In this document: one piece after another, positions 8,243 to 19,200 of the stretch | Numbering within the stretch: the first letter of the stretch is position 1 | Layout: the number at the start of each line of letters is the position of its first letter | Assembly (NCBI RefSeq): GCF_001443045.1 | Contig: NZ_LKPJ01000002.1 | Coordinates: 380,074 to 444,073, forward strand | Length of the DNA stretch: 64,000 nt | Source of the DNA: Burkholderia ambifaria | GTDB taxonomy: Bacteria; Pseudomonadota; Gammaproteobacteria; Burkholderiales; Burkholderiaceae | Direction: 5' to 3' | Program-made: the position numbers and the translations under genes | Notes under the pieces: model-generated | Database searches by the model: none | Told to the model about the DNA's origin: nothing | The model's input: the letters and a program-made list of their open reading frames with translations, nothing else

Positions 8243-9988
8243 TCACGCGCTCAGCGCGTCGGCACCATCCCGCGCGCGTGACCGCGCCGGCGTCGTATCG
8301 CTGACGATCTGCCCGTTGTCGAGTTTCAGCAGACGATCGGCGAGATCGAAATAGCGGTCGTCGTGCGTGATCACGATCACGGCCTTGCCGCGCGCGCGCA
8401 GCTCGGGCAGCAGCTGCTCGTAGAACACGGCCTTGAACGACGGATCCTGGTCGGCCGCCCATTCGTCGAACAGGTAAAACGGGCGGTCCTCCAGATACGC
8501 GACGACGAGCGCGAGCCGCTTGCGCTGGCCGGTCGACAGCGCACGGTTCGAGAACGCGCCGTCGACGACCTTCACCTTGTGATCGAGCGCGAGCTTCGCG
8601 ACCAGCGCGTTCGCGCGCGCATCGGCCTGCGCACGCGCAGGATCGTCCGGATCGACGATGCCGAGCAGCGCATCGAACAGGTGGAAATCGTTGAACACCG
8701 CGCTGAAGCGCTGCCGGTACGCCGCACGCTCGCGCCAGCCGATCGCGAGGCCGTCGACCTCGATCGTGCCTTCCTCCGGCTCGTAGAGCCCCGTCAGCAC
8801 CTTCGCGAGCGTCGTCTTGCCGCTGCCGTTGCCGCCGACGATGAACACGAGCTCGCCCGGCTGGATCGTCAGGTCGATCGGCCCGATGCGGAACATCCGT
8901 TCGTCGCGCTCGTGGAAGTACGCATGCGTGACGCCGCGCAGCGTGACGGCGCCGGCCGGCGGCACGTCGGGCGCGTCGCTGGCGGGCGGCACCGTGCGCA
9001 GCGCGCCGAACTCGGCCATCACGCCTTCGATCCGCGTGAGCGACACGCGCGCCGCATTGACGGTCGGCAGATTGTTCAGCAGTCCGTCGAGCGGCACCAG
9101 CATGAACAGGAACACGACGACGTAGCCGGCCGCCGCACCGGCGTCGGCATGCACGCCCAGCTGCGGCCAGAACGCGGCCGCGCCGAGGAACACGTAGAAC
9201 AGGAAGATGATCCAGCCGACACCGACCGCATACGCGCTGAACGCGCGGCGGCGGTGGTCGCGCACCTCGCCGATCGCGGCGCCGAGCTGGCCGTCGACGA
9301 ACTGGCGCGCGCGCGCGTCGTGCAGCTTCAGCTCCTTCGCGCCGGAGAACAGCGAACCGAGATAGCCGAACAGGCGGTCCTGCGCGTGGCCGGCCGCCTC
9401 GAGCGACGCGATCGCGCGGCGGTCGCCGGTGTGATAACCGAGCGAGCCCGCGATGATCGCGGTCAGCGCGAGCAGGCACACCGGCCACGACAACCACGCG
9501 AGATAGCCGAGGCAGCCGAACACGATCGAGCCGTGCATCACCAGGTTCGGCAGCGCGAAGAACAGCATCGACACGTTGGTCGCGTCGTCGGTCAGCACCG
9601 ACTGCACGGGCGCCGCGCCGATCCGCTCGATGTCGCGCAGTTCGGCTGCGCCGACACGCCGCGCGAGATGCACGCGCAGACGCGCCATCGTGTCCTGCGA
9701 CAGCCGGGCGAACAACGTGCCCGACACGATCCGCGTGACGAGCGCGATCACCGCGCACAGCGCGAAGCGCCACGCGAGCGACGCGTCGGCCGCGCCGGGC
9801 TGCGCGAGCGCGCGGTTCAGCGTCGCGACGAGCAGCACGCTCGCGACGCCGTTGAGCACACAGGCGACGAGCGCAAGCGCGAGCGATGCGCGGCTTTCGC
9901 GCAGCAGCGCGAGGATCAGGCGGGCCGCGGGGCGGCCGGGGGAGGCGTCGAGGGACGGCGGGGAAGAAGGCTCGTGGGCGGCGGTCAT
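8243..9988 (-). CDS. orbE: OrbE, PvdE-like cyclic-peptide type ABC exporter
   Basis: About 581 residues: an N-terminal membrane domain of six predicted helices, then a C-terminal nucleotide-binding domain. Walker A is V-G-G-N-G-S-G-K-T-T (about residue 382), the signature reads L-S-T-G-Q-R-K-R-L (Thr in place of the usual second-position Gly), and Walker B is F-Y-L-F-D-E-W-A-A-D-Q-D. That W-A-A-D-Q-D ending is typical of the SyrD/PvdE family, which exports siderophore precursors to the periplasm. I chose ATG at 9988-9986; a TTG at 10036 in the same frame would add 16 residues, and neither has a strong RBS. It is transcribed divergently from orbI behind its own OrbS-type promoter. Confidence 0.9.
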   Translation of the reverse strand: MTAAHEPSSPPSLDASPGRPAARLILALLRESRASLALALVACVLNGVASVLLVATLNRALAQPGAADASLAWRFALCAVIALVTRIVSGTLFARLSQDTMARLRVHLARRVGAAELRDIERIGAAPVQSVLTDDATNVSMLFFALPNLVMHGSIVFGCLGYLAWLSWPVCLLALTAIIAGSLGYHTGDRRAIASLEAAGHAQDRLFGYLGSLFSGAKELKLHDARARQFVDGQLGAAIGEVRDHRRRAFSAYAVGVGWIIFLFYVFLGAAAFWPQLGVHADAGAAAGYVVVFLFMLVPLDGLLNNLPTVNAARVSLTRIEGVMAEFGALRTVPPASDAPDVPPAGAVTLRGVTHAYFHERDERMFRIGPIDLTIQPGELVFIVGGNGSGKTTLAKVLTGLYEPEEGTIEVDGLAIGWRERAAYRQRFSAVFNDFHLFDALLGIVDPDDPARAQADARANALVAKLALDHKVKVVDGAFSNRALSTGQRKRLALVVAYLEDRPFYLFDEWAADQDPSFKAVFYEQLLPELRARGKAVIVITHDDRYFDLADRLLKLDNGQIVSDTTPARSRARDGADALSA

Positions 9989-10092
9989 CGGCAACGTCGG
10001 TAAATGAAGGGCAGGCAAACCGTGCGGAAACGGCAAAACTGACGCGAAAGCGGCGCGCGGGACGGGCCCGGTTGCGGCGTTCCTCCCTGATA

Positions 10093-10117
10093 GACGAACG
10101 GGCCGCGCAAATATTTA
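10093..10117 (-). promoter_or_regulatory. OrbS-type promoter for orbE
   Basis: On the minus strand: TAAATAT (10117-10111), 14-nt spacer, CGTC (10096-10093). Spacer length is identical to the orbH and orbI promoters. The -35 differs from theirs only in the last four bases and is closer to the PvdS-type TAAAT. Confidence 0.7.
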
Positions 10118-10165
10118 GCCATGCCGTCAAAAAATGCATCCGTTCGGACTTTGCGCGCAGAACGG

Positions 10166-10190
10166 TAAAAAATCGGCCGCGCCGTTCGTC
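10166..10190 (+). promoter_or_regulatory. OrbS-type promoter for orbI operon
   Basis: TAAAAAA (10166-10172), 14-nt spacer, CGTC (10187-10190). The element and three following bases (TCG) are the same as before orbH. It lies about 70 bp upstream of the orbI start and back to back with the orbE promoter, the two -35 boxes being 48 bp apart. Confidence 0.75.
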
Positions 10191-10260
10191 ACACCAGTGA
10201 AGCCGCCCCAAGCGGCCCCGAGACTTGGCCGAAGCGGCCGGACCGAAGGACTTCACGCAC

Positions 10261-13200
10261 ATGACGAGTTTCCCGACTGCGTTGCACCACCGAATCCGCG
10301 AACTGGCGCGCCGCGCGCCAGCCGCCCCTGCGCTCGCCGCGCCTTTCCAGAACGACCTGCGCCTGTCGCGCGGCGCGCTCGACGCGCGTGCATCGCGCCT
10401 TGCTCGCCAGTTGCGTGCTGCCGGTGTCGGCGCGGAAGTGCGGGTCGGCGTCTGTGTCGAACGCTCGTGTGAGCTGTTCGTCGCGCTGCTGGCCGTGCTG
10501 AAGGCGGGCGGCGTGTTCGTGCCGCTCGATCCGCGTCATCCGGCCGCGCGCCTCGACTGGATCGTCCGCGATGCGCAGTTGCGCCACGGGATCGTCGATG
10601 CGGCGGGCCGCGCGGCGCACGGCGCGTCGTTCGAACACGCGTTCGACGCGACGTCGGCGGTGGATGACGGCGCGGATGCCGCCGCCTTCGCCGACGAAGA
10701 AGACGAAGACGTGCCGGTGCATCCGCGTGCGGCCGCCTACATGATCTATACGTCGGGCTCGACCGGCACGCCGAAGGCGGTGGTCGTCGAGCACGGGCCG
10801 CTCGCCGCGCATTGCGACGCGCTCGCGGCCGCACTGCCGATCGAAGGCGGCGATCGCCTGCTGCATTTCGCGTCGGTCAATTTCGACGCCGCGCACGAAT
10901 GCTGGCTCGCGCCGCTCGCGGTCGGCGCGAGCGTGACGATTGCACCGCCGCAGCCGTTCGCGCCGGACGCCGCCCATGCGCTGATGGTGCGCGAATCAGT
11001 CAGCGTCGCCGCGTTCCCGCCGGCCTACCTGCGCGAATTCGCGGCCGTCGCCGCGCGCGACGGCGTGCCGCCGGCCTTGCGCGTGCTCGCGTTCGGCGGC
11101 GAAGCGCTGCCGCAACAGGCATTCGAATTCGTGCGCCGCACGTTCCCGTCAGTACGCCTGATCAACGGCTACGGGCCGACCGAGGCCGTGATCTCGCCGA
11201 TGCTGTGGCCGGTCGAACCGGGCGAAACGCCCGTGCTGGCCGCGCACGATGCGTATGCGTCGCTGCCGATCGGCCACGTGATAGGCCCGCGCGTCGCGCG
11301 TATCGAAGGTGACGAGGCGGGCGAATCGGGTGAATCGGGTGAATCGGGCGAGGGCGGCGAACTGCTGCTCGGCGGCGTGTGCATCGCGCGCGGCTATCAC
11401 GGCCGCCCGGCGTTGACGGCCGAACGCTTCATTCCCGATGCGCAGGGCGAGCCCGGTGCACGCGTGTACCGCACCGGCGACCTCGCGCGCCAGCGCGCCG
11501 ACGGCGCCTTCGATTATCTTGGCCGTCTCGACGACCAGGTCCAGGTGCGCGGCGTGCGCGTGGAGCCCGCCGAAATCGCCGCGTGCCTGCGCACGCATCC
11601 GGCGGTGGCCGACGCGGCCGTGATCGCTGAAACCGGCAACGGGCCGACGCGGCTCACCGCGTGCGTCGCGCTGCGCGCGGCCGCCGACGATGCGGCGCTG
11701 AAGGCGCACGTGGGCGCGCAGTTGCCTGCCGCGTGGCAGCCGCACCGGTTCGTGCGCTGCGATGCGCTGCCGTACACGCTGAACGGCAAGCTCGACCGTG
11801 CCGCGCTGCGCGAGCGCATCGCCGCAGCACGGGATACCGAACAACACGCTGGCGACGCACCGCGCACGCCGACCGAAGCGCAGATCGCCGGTTTCTGGCA
11901 GACGCTGCTCGGCCTCGACGCGACGCCGTCGCGAGCCGACCGCTTCTTCGCGCTGGGCGCCGATTCGCTCGCGGCGATGCAACTGCAGGCCGCGATCCGC
12001 GCCGCGTTGCGCGTGAACCTGCGGCTCGACATGCTGTTCGCCGATCCGGCGCTGGCCGAGCTGGCCGCGCACGTCGATCGCGCGGAACGCGAAACGGGCG
12101 AGCCGCTGGCCGCGATCGCCGCGCGCCGTGCGCCGGCTGATGCGGCCGCATCGGGTGCGGCGCATGTCGATCGCGCGGCATCGCTCGCGCAGCAACGCTT
12201 CTGGGTACTCGCGCAAACGCGCGACGCCAGCGCCGCCTATCACATCGCCGCGCACTGGACGATCGACGGCGCGCTCGACCGCGCTGCACTGCAGCGCGCG
12301 CTCGATCACGTGATCGGGCGGCACGAGGCGTGGCGCACGACGCTCGTCGACAATGACGACGGCATCGTGATGCAGCGTATCCACGCGCATCTGCCGGTTT
12401 CGATCGCCACGGTCGACCTGCGCGACCAGCCGCCGGCTGCACGCGATGCAGAGGCTGCTCGTCTCGCCGAACGCGACGCGGGCGCGCCGTTCGATCTTTC
12501 GCACGGGCCGCTGCTGCGCGCGACGCTCGTCGTGCTCGCCGACGATCGCCAGCGGCTGCTGTTGACCGCGCATCATGCGATCACCGACGGCTGGAGCTCG
12601 CGCTGCGCATTCGACGAGCTGTCGGCCGCATACGGCGCGTACGCGCAAGGCCGCGAGCCGTTGTTGCCCGCGTTGCCGATCCAGTACGCCGACTACGCGG
12701 ACTGGCAGCGCGACATGCTCGCTGGCGGCGAAGGCGAGCGTCAGCTCGAATATTGGCGCGGCGCATTGCGCGACGTGCCGGGCCCGCTCGCGCTGCCGGT
12801 CGACCGCCAGCCGGGCGCGACGCGCACGCTGCAGGGCGCGCGTGCGTCGCTTCGCCTGCCCGACACGGTCACGGCCGATGTGCGGCGTCTCGCGCGCGAC
12901 GCGCAGGCCACGGTCTTCACCGTGCTGCTGGCCGCGCTCGACGCATGGCTGTCGCGCCTGACCGGCGAGACGGACGTCGTCGTCGCGGTGCCGGTCGCGC
13001 ATCGTCAGCGTCCGGAAACCCGCGCGCTGCTCGGCCTGTTCCTGAATACGGTCGCACTGCGCGTGCGCGTGGTGTCGACTCTGCCGTTTCGCGCGCTGGT
13101 CGACGCGGCACGCACGGCGGCACTCGACGCGGTCGCGCATCAGGATGTGCCGTTCGAACGCGTCGTCGATGCGGTGAAGCCGCCCGTCAAGCGCGGCGAC

Positions 13201-16200
13201 GAATGGCTGCGCGTGAAATTCGCGCAGCAGTTCGATGCGCGGCACGACAGCGTGCTGCCGGGCGCGACCGCGGTTGCGACGCCGGGGCCCGATCTCGCCG
13301 CGCGCTTCGACTTCGCGCTGGACTTCACCGATGACGCGAACGGGATCGAACTCGTCGCCGCCTATGCGACCGACTGCATCGATGCCGATACCGCGCGCGC
13401 ATGGCTCGACAGTTATGCGGCGCTCGTCGCCGCCGCCGCACGTGAACCGCAATGCACGACGGCCGCGCTGCCGTGCGATGCGTCGCCGGCATCGCGCCAG
13501 CCGCGCGACGGCCGCGCGCTGAGCGTCGAGCACACCGACATCGTCGCCGCATTCGCGCGGCAGGCCGCTGCCTATCCGCATCGCGTCGCGCTTGCCGATA
13601 CGTCGGCGTCGCTGACGTTCGCCGAACTCGACGACGCGTCGAACCGCATCGCGCACGCACTGACACTGCGCGGCGCGACGGCAGACGCGCCCGTCATCGT
13701 CTGCATCGAGCGTTCGGCACGCTTCGTCGTCGGCCTGCTCGGCGCGCTGAAGGCCGGCGCGCTGGCCGTGCTGCTCGACCCGGCCCAACCGGACGCACGC
13801 CTGGCCGCGGCCGCCGCCGATAGCCGCGCACGCTGGGCGCTGGTTGCGAACGCGGCCGCGTGGCCGGCCGGCATCGACGCGCAGCCGCTCGACGTCGACA
13901 CGCTCGCGCAGGACGCGACGCTCGCACACGCGGCCGGCGTACGCGTCGCGCCGCATCCCGAACAGGGTGCCTATCTGATCTATACGTCGGGCTCGACCGG
14001 CACGCCGAAGGGCGTCGTCGTGTCGCACGGCGCGCTGGCCGACTACGTGCAGGGAATGCTCGACGAACTCGCGTTCGCCCCGGACGCGTCGTTCGCGATG
14101 GTGTCGACCGTCGCCGCCGACCTCGGCCACACGACGCTGTTCGGCGCGCTGTGCGCCGGTCGCACGCTGCACCTGCTGCCGGCCGCGTGCGCGTTCGATC
14201 CGGACCTGTTCGCGGAAGAAATGCGCCGCCGCGACGTCGGCGTGCTGAAGATCGTGCCGAGCCACCTGCAGGCGCTGCTCGATGCGCGCGTGCCGGCCGA
14301 CGTGCTGCCGCGCCACGCGCTCGTGACCGGCGGTGAAACGCTGACGTGGGCGCTCGTCGCGCGTCTGGCCGCGCTCGCGCCGGCCTGCCGCGTGATCAAC
14401 CATTACGGGCCGACCGAAGCGACGGTTGGCGCGATCGCGTGCGACACCGCGTCGATCGCGGCCGACGCGCGCGATCCGGCGAGCGGCGTGCCGCTCGGCG
14501 CGCCGCTGCCGAATGCGCGCGCACTGGTGCTCGACGCGTTCGGCGCGTGCGTGCCCGCCGGTGCGACGGGCGAACTGTATCTGGGCGGGCCGGGCGTTGC
14601 GCGCGGCTACCTGAACCGGCCGGCGCAGACCGCCGAGCGCTTCGTGCCCGATCCGTTCACGCCCGGCGCGCGCCTGTATCGCACCGGCGACCGCGTGCGT
14701 CTGCGCACGGACGGCCGTCTCGCGTTCCTCGGCCGGATCGACGATCAGGTGAAGATTCGCGGCTATCGCGTCGAGCCGGGCGAGGTGAGCGCGGCGGTAC
14801 GCGCGTGCGGCCCGATTGCGCAGGCCGAGACGCTCGCGATCGAGCACGACGGCCGTCTGCGGCTTGCGACGTTCGTCGTGATGCGCGACGGCGCGGCATT
14901 CGATGAAGCCGCCGTGCGCGCGGCGCTCGGCACGACGCTGCCCGACTACATGGTGCCCGCGCAGTTCGTCGCGCTCGCACGTCTGCCGGTGACCGCGAAC
15001 GGCAAGATCGATCGCGCGGCACTGCGCGAACTGGCGGCCGCGCCGGTGGCGACGGCCTCCGGCGACGCGCCGCAGGGCCCGGTCGAAACGGCGCTCGCGG
15101 AAGTCTGGCAAGCGGTGCTGAAGGCGCCGCATGTCGGCCGCGACGACAACTTCTTCGAACTCGGTGGCGATTCGATCCTCGTGCTGCAGGTGATCGCACG
15201 CGCCCGCAAGCGCGGCGTGCGCTTCACGCCGAAGCAGCTGTTCGACGGCCCGACGGTCGCCGAACTCGCGCGCATCGCGAAGACCGGGGACGTTGCCGCT
15301 GCTATGTCGGCAACGACTTCCGCAACGCCCATGCCAGATCAGTCCACACCGGCTGCCGAGGCGATCCTGACGCCCGCGCAACAGCGCTTTTTCGCGCTCG
15401 ACGTGCCGCGTCCGGGCCACTGGAACCAGTCGGTCGCGTTCGACGTGCGCGGCCCGTTCGACGCCGATGCGTTCGCGCGTGCATTCGATACGTTGCTGAC
15501 CCATCACGATGCTTTCCGCCAGCGCTTCGCGCGTGGCGCGGACGGCAAGTGGCACGCGCGCGATGTGGCAAAGCCGTACGACGCGCTGCCGTTCGTCGAA
15601 GTCGCCGCACGCGATGATGCCGACGCGCTGGCGCGCTTCGACGCACTGCAGCGCCGCCTCGATCTCGGCCGTGGGCCGCTCGCCTGCGCATGCGCGGCGC
15701 GGCTGCCGGACGGCGCGACGCAGCTATATCTGGCGATTCACCACGCGATCGTCGACGGCGTGTCGTGGCGCATCCTGCTCGACGACCTGGACGCCGCGTA
15801 TCGCGCTGCATGCGAGCGCACGCCGGTCCGTCTGTCGCAGCCGGGCCTGCGAGCGGACGCATGGGCAGCACGCCTGGCGCGTGCCGCGACCGACCCGGCG
15901 TCGCCGCTCACTGCCGAAGTCGCATACTGGACCGGCATGGCACAGGGCGACGACCTCGTGCCCGATCATCCGGACGCACCGGCGACGAACGCCGACGCGG
16001 CCGTCGTCGTGCAGACGATCGACGCGGCACTGACCCGCGCCGCGCTAACCGATGCGCATGCCGCGTATCGCACGCAGACGATCGAACTGCTGGGCGCGGC
16101 GCTCGCCCTGGCGCTGGCCGGTGCCGGTACCGGTACCGGTGGCGCCGCATCGTGCCGGGTCGAACTCGAAGGGCATGGCCGCGAGGCGCTGTTCGACGAT

Positions 16201-19200
16201 GCGGACGCGAGCCGCACGATCGGCTGGCTGACGAGCCACTATCCGGTGACGCTGCCGGTCGCCGCCACGGCGTGCGACACGCTGTGCGCGGTCAAGGACA
16301 CGCTGCGCGCGGTGCCGCACAAGGGGCTCGGCTTCGGCGTGCTCGCGCACTACGGCGATGCGGCGACGCGCGCGGCGCTGGCCGCGGTGCCTCGTCCGCA
16401 CGTCACGTTCAACTATCTTGGCCAGTTCGACGCACCGCGCGACGCGATGCTCGTGCCGCGCTTCGGCGGTACCGGCATCGAGCGCGACCCGCAAGGGCCG
16501 CTCGGCAACACGCTCGCGATCCACGCCTATCCGGATACCGATCGCGACGGCGCACGCACGCTGAAGGTTCACTGGGTATACGGCGCGCCGCAATTCGAGC
16601 GCGCGACGATCGACGCATTCGCGGCACGCTTCGCCGTCGCACTGCGCGAACTCGCCGACGCATGCGCGTCGCGTGTCGCGCATCGCGGCGGCGGCGCGAC
16701 GCCGGGCGATTTTCCGCTCGCGCAGGCCGCCGGTCTCACGCAAGCCGCGATCGAGCGCGCGCCGCTCGACTGGCGCACGATCGACGACGTGTATCCGCTG
16801 TCGCCGATGCAGCAGGGAATCCTGTTCCACGCACTGTTCGCACCCGGCCACGCAAGCTACGTGAACCAGCTCGTCGCGACCGCGACGGCGCTCGATGCCG
16901 ACCGGCTGGCGGCCGCATTCGGCGCGTCAGTCGCGCGCCACGACATCCTGCGCACCAGTGTGATGCCCGACGAGGCCGCACCGCTGCAATGCGTGCATCG
17001 CCATGCGCAGATGCCGATCGAACAGCTCGACTGGCGCACGCGCGGCGACACGCTCAACGCCGATTTCGACGCATGGCTCGCGGCCGACCGCGCACGCGGC
17101 TTCGACTGGCGCGAGCCGCCGCTGATGCGGCTCACGCTGATCCGCGTCGCAAACGACGCATGGCGGGTCGTCTGGACGCGTCACCACGTGCTGCTCGATG
17201 GCTGGAGCACCGCGCGCCTGCTCGCCGACGTGCTGCGCGACTATCGCGACCCCGATGCCGTGTCGCCGTTCGCGAGCCGCCCGACGCTGCGCTATCGCGA
17301 CTTCATCGCATGGCTCGGCACGCGCGACCGAGTGGCGGACGAGCGCTTCTGGACCGACCGGCTCGCGCATCTCGACGCACCGACGCTGATCGCCGAGCGC
17401 GTGGCCGACCGTGCGGATGCCGACATGGTCACGTGGCGCGCGACGATCGATGCGGATGCGATGACGCGCGTCGCACGAACGGCACGTGCGCTGAAACTGA
17501 CTGTCAACACGCTGGTGCAGGGTGCGTGGGCGCTCGCGCTGCAGCGCATGACGCACCAGCCAGCCGTCGCGTTCGGCGCGACCGTCGCGGGCCGTCCCGA
17601 TGCGCTCGCGGACGTCGACACGGTGCTCGGCCTCTTCATCAACACGCTGCCGGTGATCACGGCGCCTGCGCCGCAGCAACGCGCGGCCGACTGGCTGCAA
17701 GCGCTGCAGCGCGAGAACGCGGCCGCCGCCGAGCATGCGCACACGCCGCTCGCCGACATCCAGCGCTGGGCACGCGGCGCCGGCGGCGCACTGTTCGACA
17801 CGCTGGTCGTGTTCGAGAACTATCCGGTCGACGACACGGCGCGCGACACCGATCCGCGCGCGCTCGCACTGAGCGACGTGCGCAGCATCGAATCGACCGA
17901 TTTCGCGCTGACGCTCGTGATCGAGAGCGGCGCCGAGCTGACGATTGACTACGGCTACGACACCGCGCGCGTCGATGCGCGCCAGGTCGAGACCTGGCAC
18001 CGCGCGTTCGCGTGCGCGCTCGACGCGCTGTCCCGCACGCCGGACGCATTGCTCGGCACGCTGTCGATCGCCGACGACGCGACGCGCGACGCACTGGCGC
18101 TCGCGCAGGACACGGCGCGGACGTGGCCGGACACGCAACGGCAGCCGCTGCACCTGCAATTCGCGGCCGCTGCACGGGCGACGCCCGACGCGATCGCGCT
18201 CGAATACACGGATACCCATGGCGGCGTGCAACGTGCGACTTATCGCGAACTCGACCTGAACACGACGCGTGTCGCCGCCGCATTGCGCCGGCGCGGCGTG
18301 CTGCCCGATACGCCCGCGGCGTTGTGCGTCGAGCGCTCGTTCGACATGGTGACGGCACTCGTCGGCGTACTGAAGGCCGGCGCGGCCTACCTGCCGGTCG
18401 ATCCCGACTATCCGGCCGAGCGCATCGCGTACCTGCTGCGCGACGCGCGGCCGGCGGTCGCGATCACGCAGGCCCATCTGCGCGAGCAGGTCGAGGCCGC
18501 GCTCGGCAACGACGCGACGACGCAACTGCTGACGGTAGCCGATCTGCTCGCCGACGGCACCGACAACGGCGTCGATGGCGTCGATGGCGATGCAGCGGCC
18601 GATACCGCCACCGACGCTGCGACCGACATCGACGACGCCCGGCTCGCATACCTGATCTACACGTCCGGCTCGACGGGCAAGCCGAAGGGCGCCGGCAACT
18701 CGCACGGCGCGCTCGCGAACCGGATCGCGTGGATGCAGCACGCGTACCGGCTGACGCGCGACGACGTCGTGCTGCACAAGACGCCATTCGGCTTCGACGT
18801 ATCGGTATGGGAATTCGTGTGGCCGCTCGCGATCGGCGCGAAGCTCGCGATCGCCGCGCCCGGCGATCACCGCGATCCGGCCCGCCTCGCGGCCGCGATC
18901 CACGCACACGGCGTGACGGTGCTGCACTTCGTGCCGTCGATGCTGGCCGCGTTCGCCGCATATCTCGACGATTTCACGGCCGCAGCGCAATGCGACAGCG
19001 TGCGCCTGATCGTCGCGAGCGGCGAGGCGCTCGCGCCCGAACTCGTCGCGAAGGTCGCACGGCTGATGCCGGACGCGACGCTCGTGAACCTGTACGGGCC
19101 GACGGAAGCCGCGATCGACGTGTCGCACTGGACCTGCGGCCCCAGCGACGCGAGCGCCGTCGCGGTGCCGATCGGCCATCCGATCGCGAACCTGCAGCTG

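Noticed and set aside
11149..15555. Very long open frame on the minus strand inside orbI (over 1400 codons)
   Set aside because: It is antisense to intact NRPS domains, has the Arg/Ala-rich make-up that GC-biased third positions create in the opposite frame, and no family motif or RBS.
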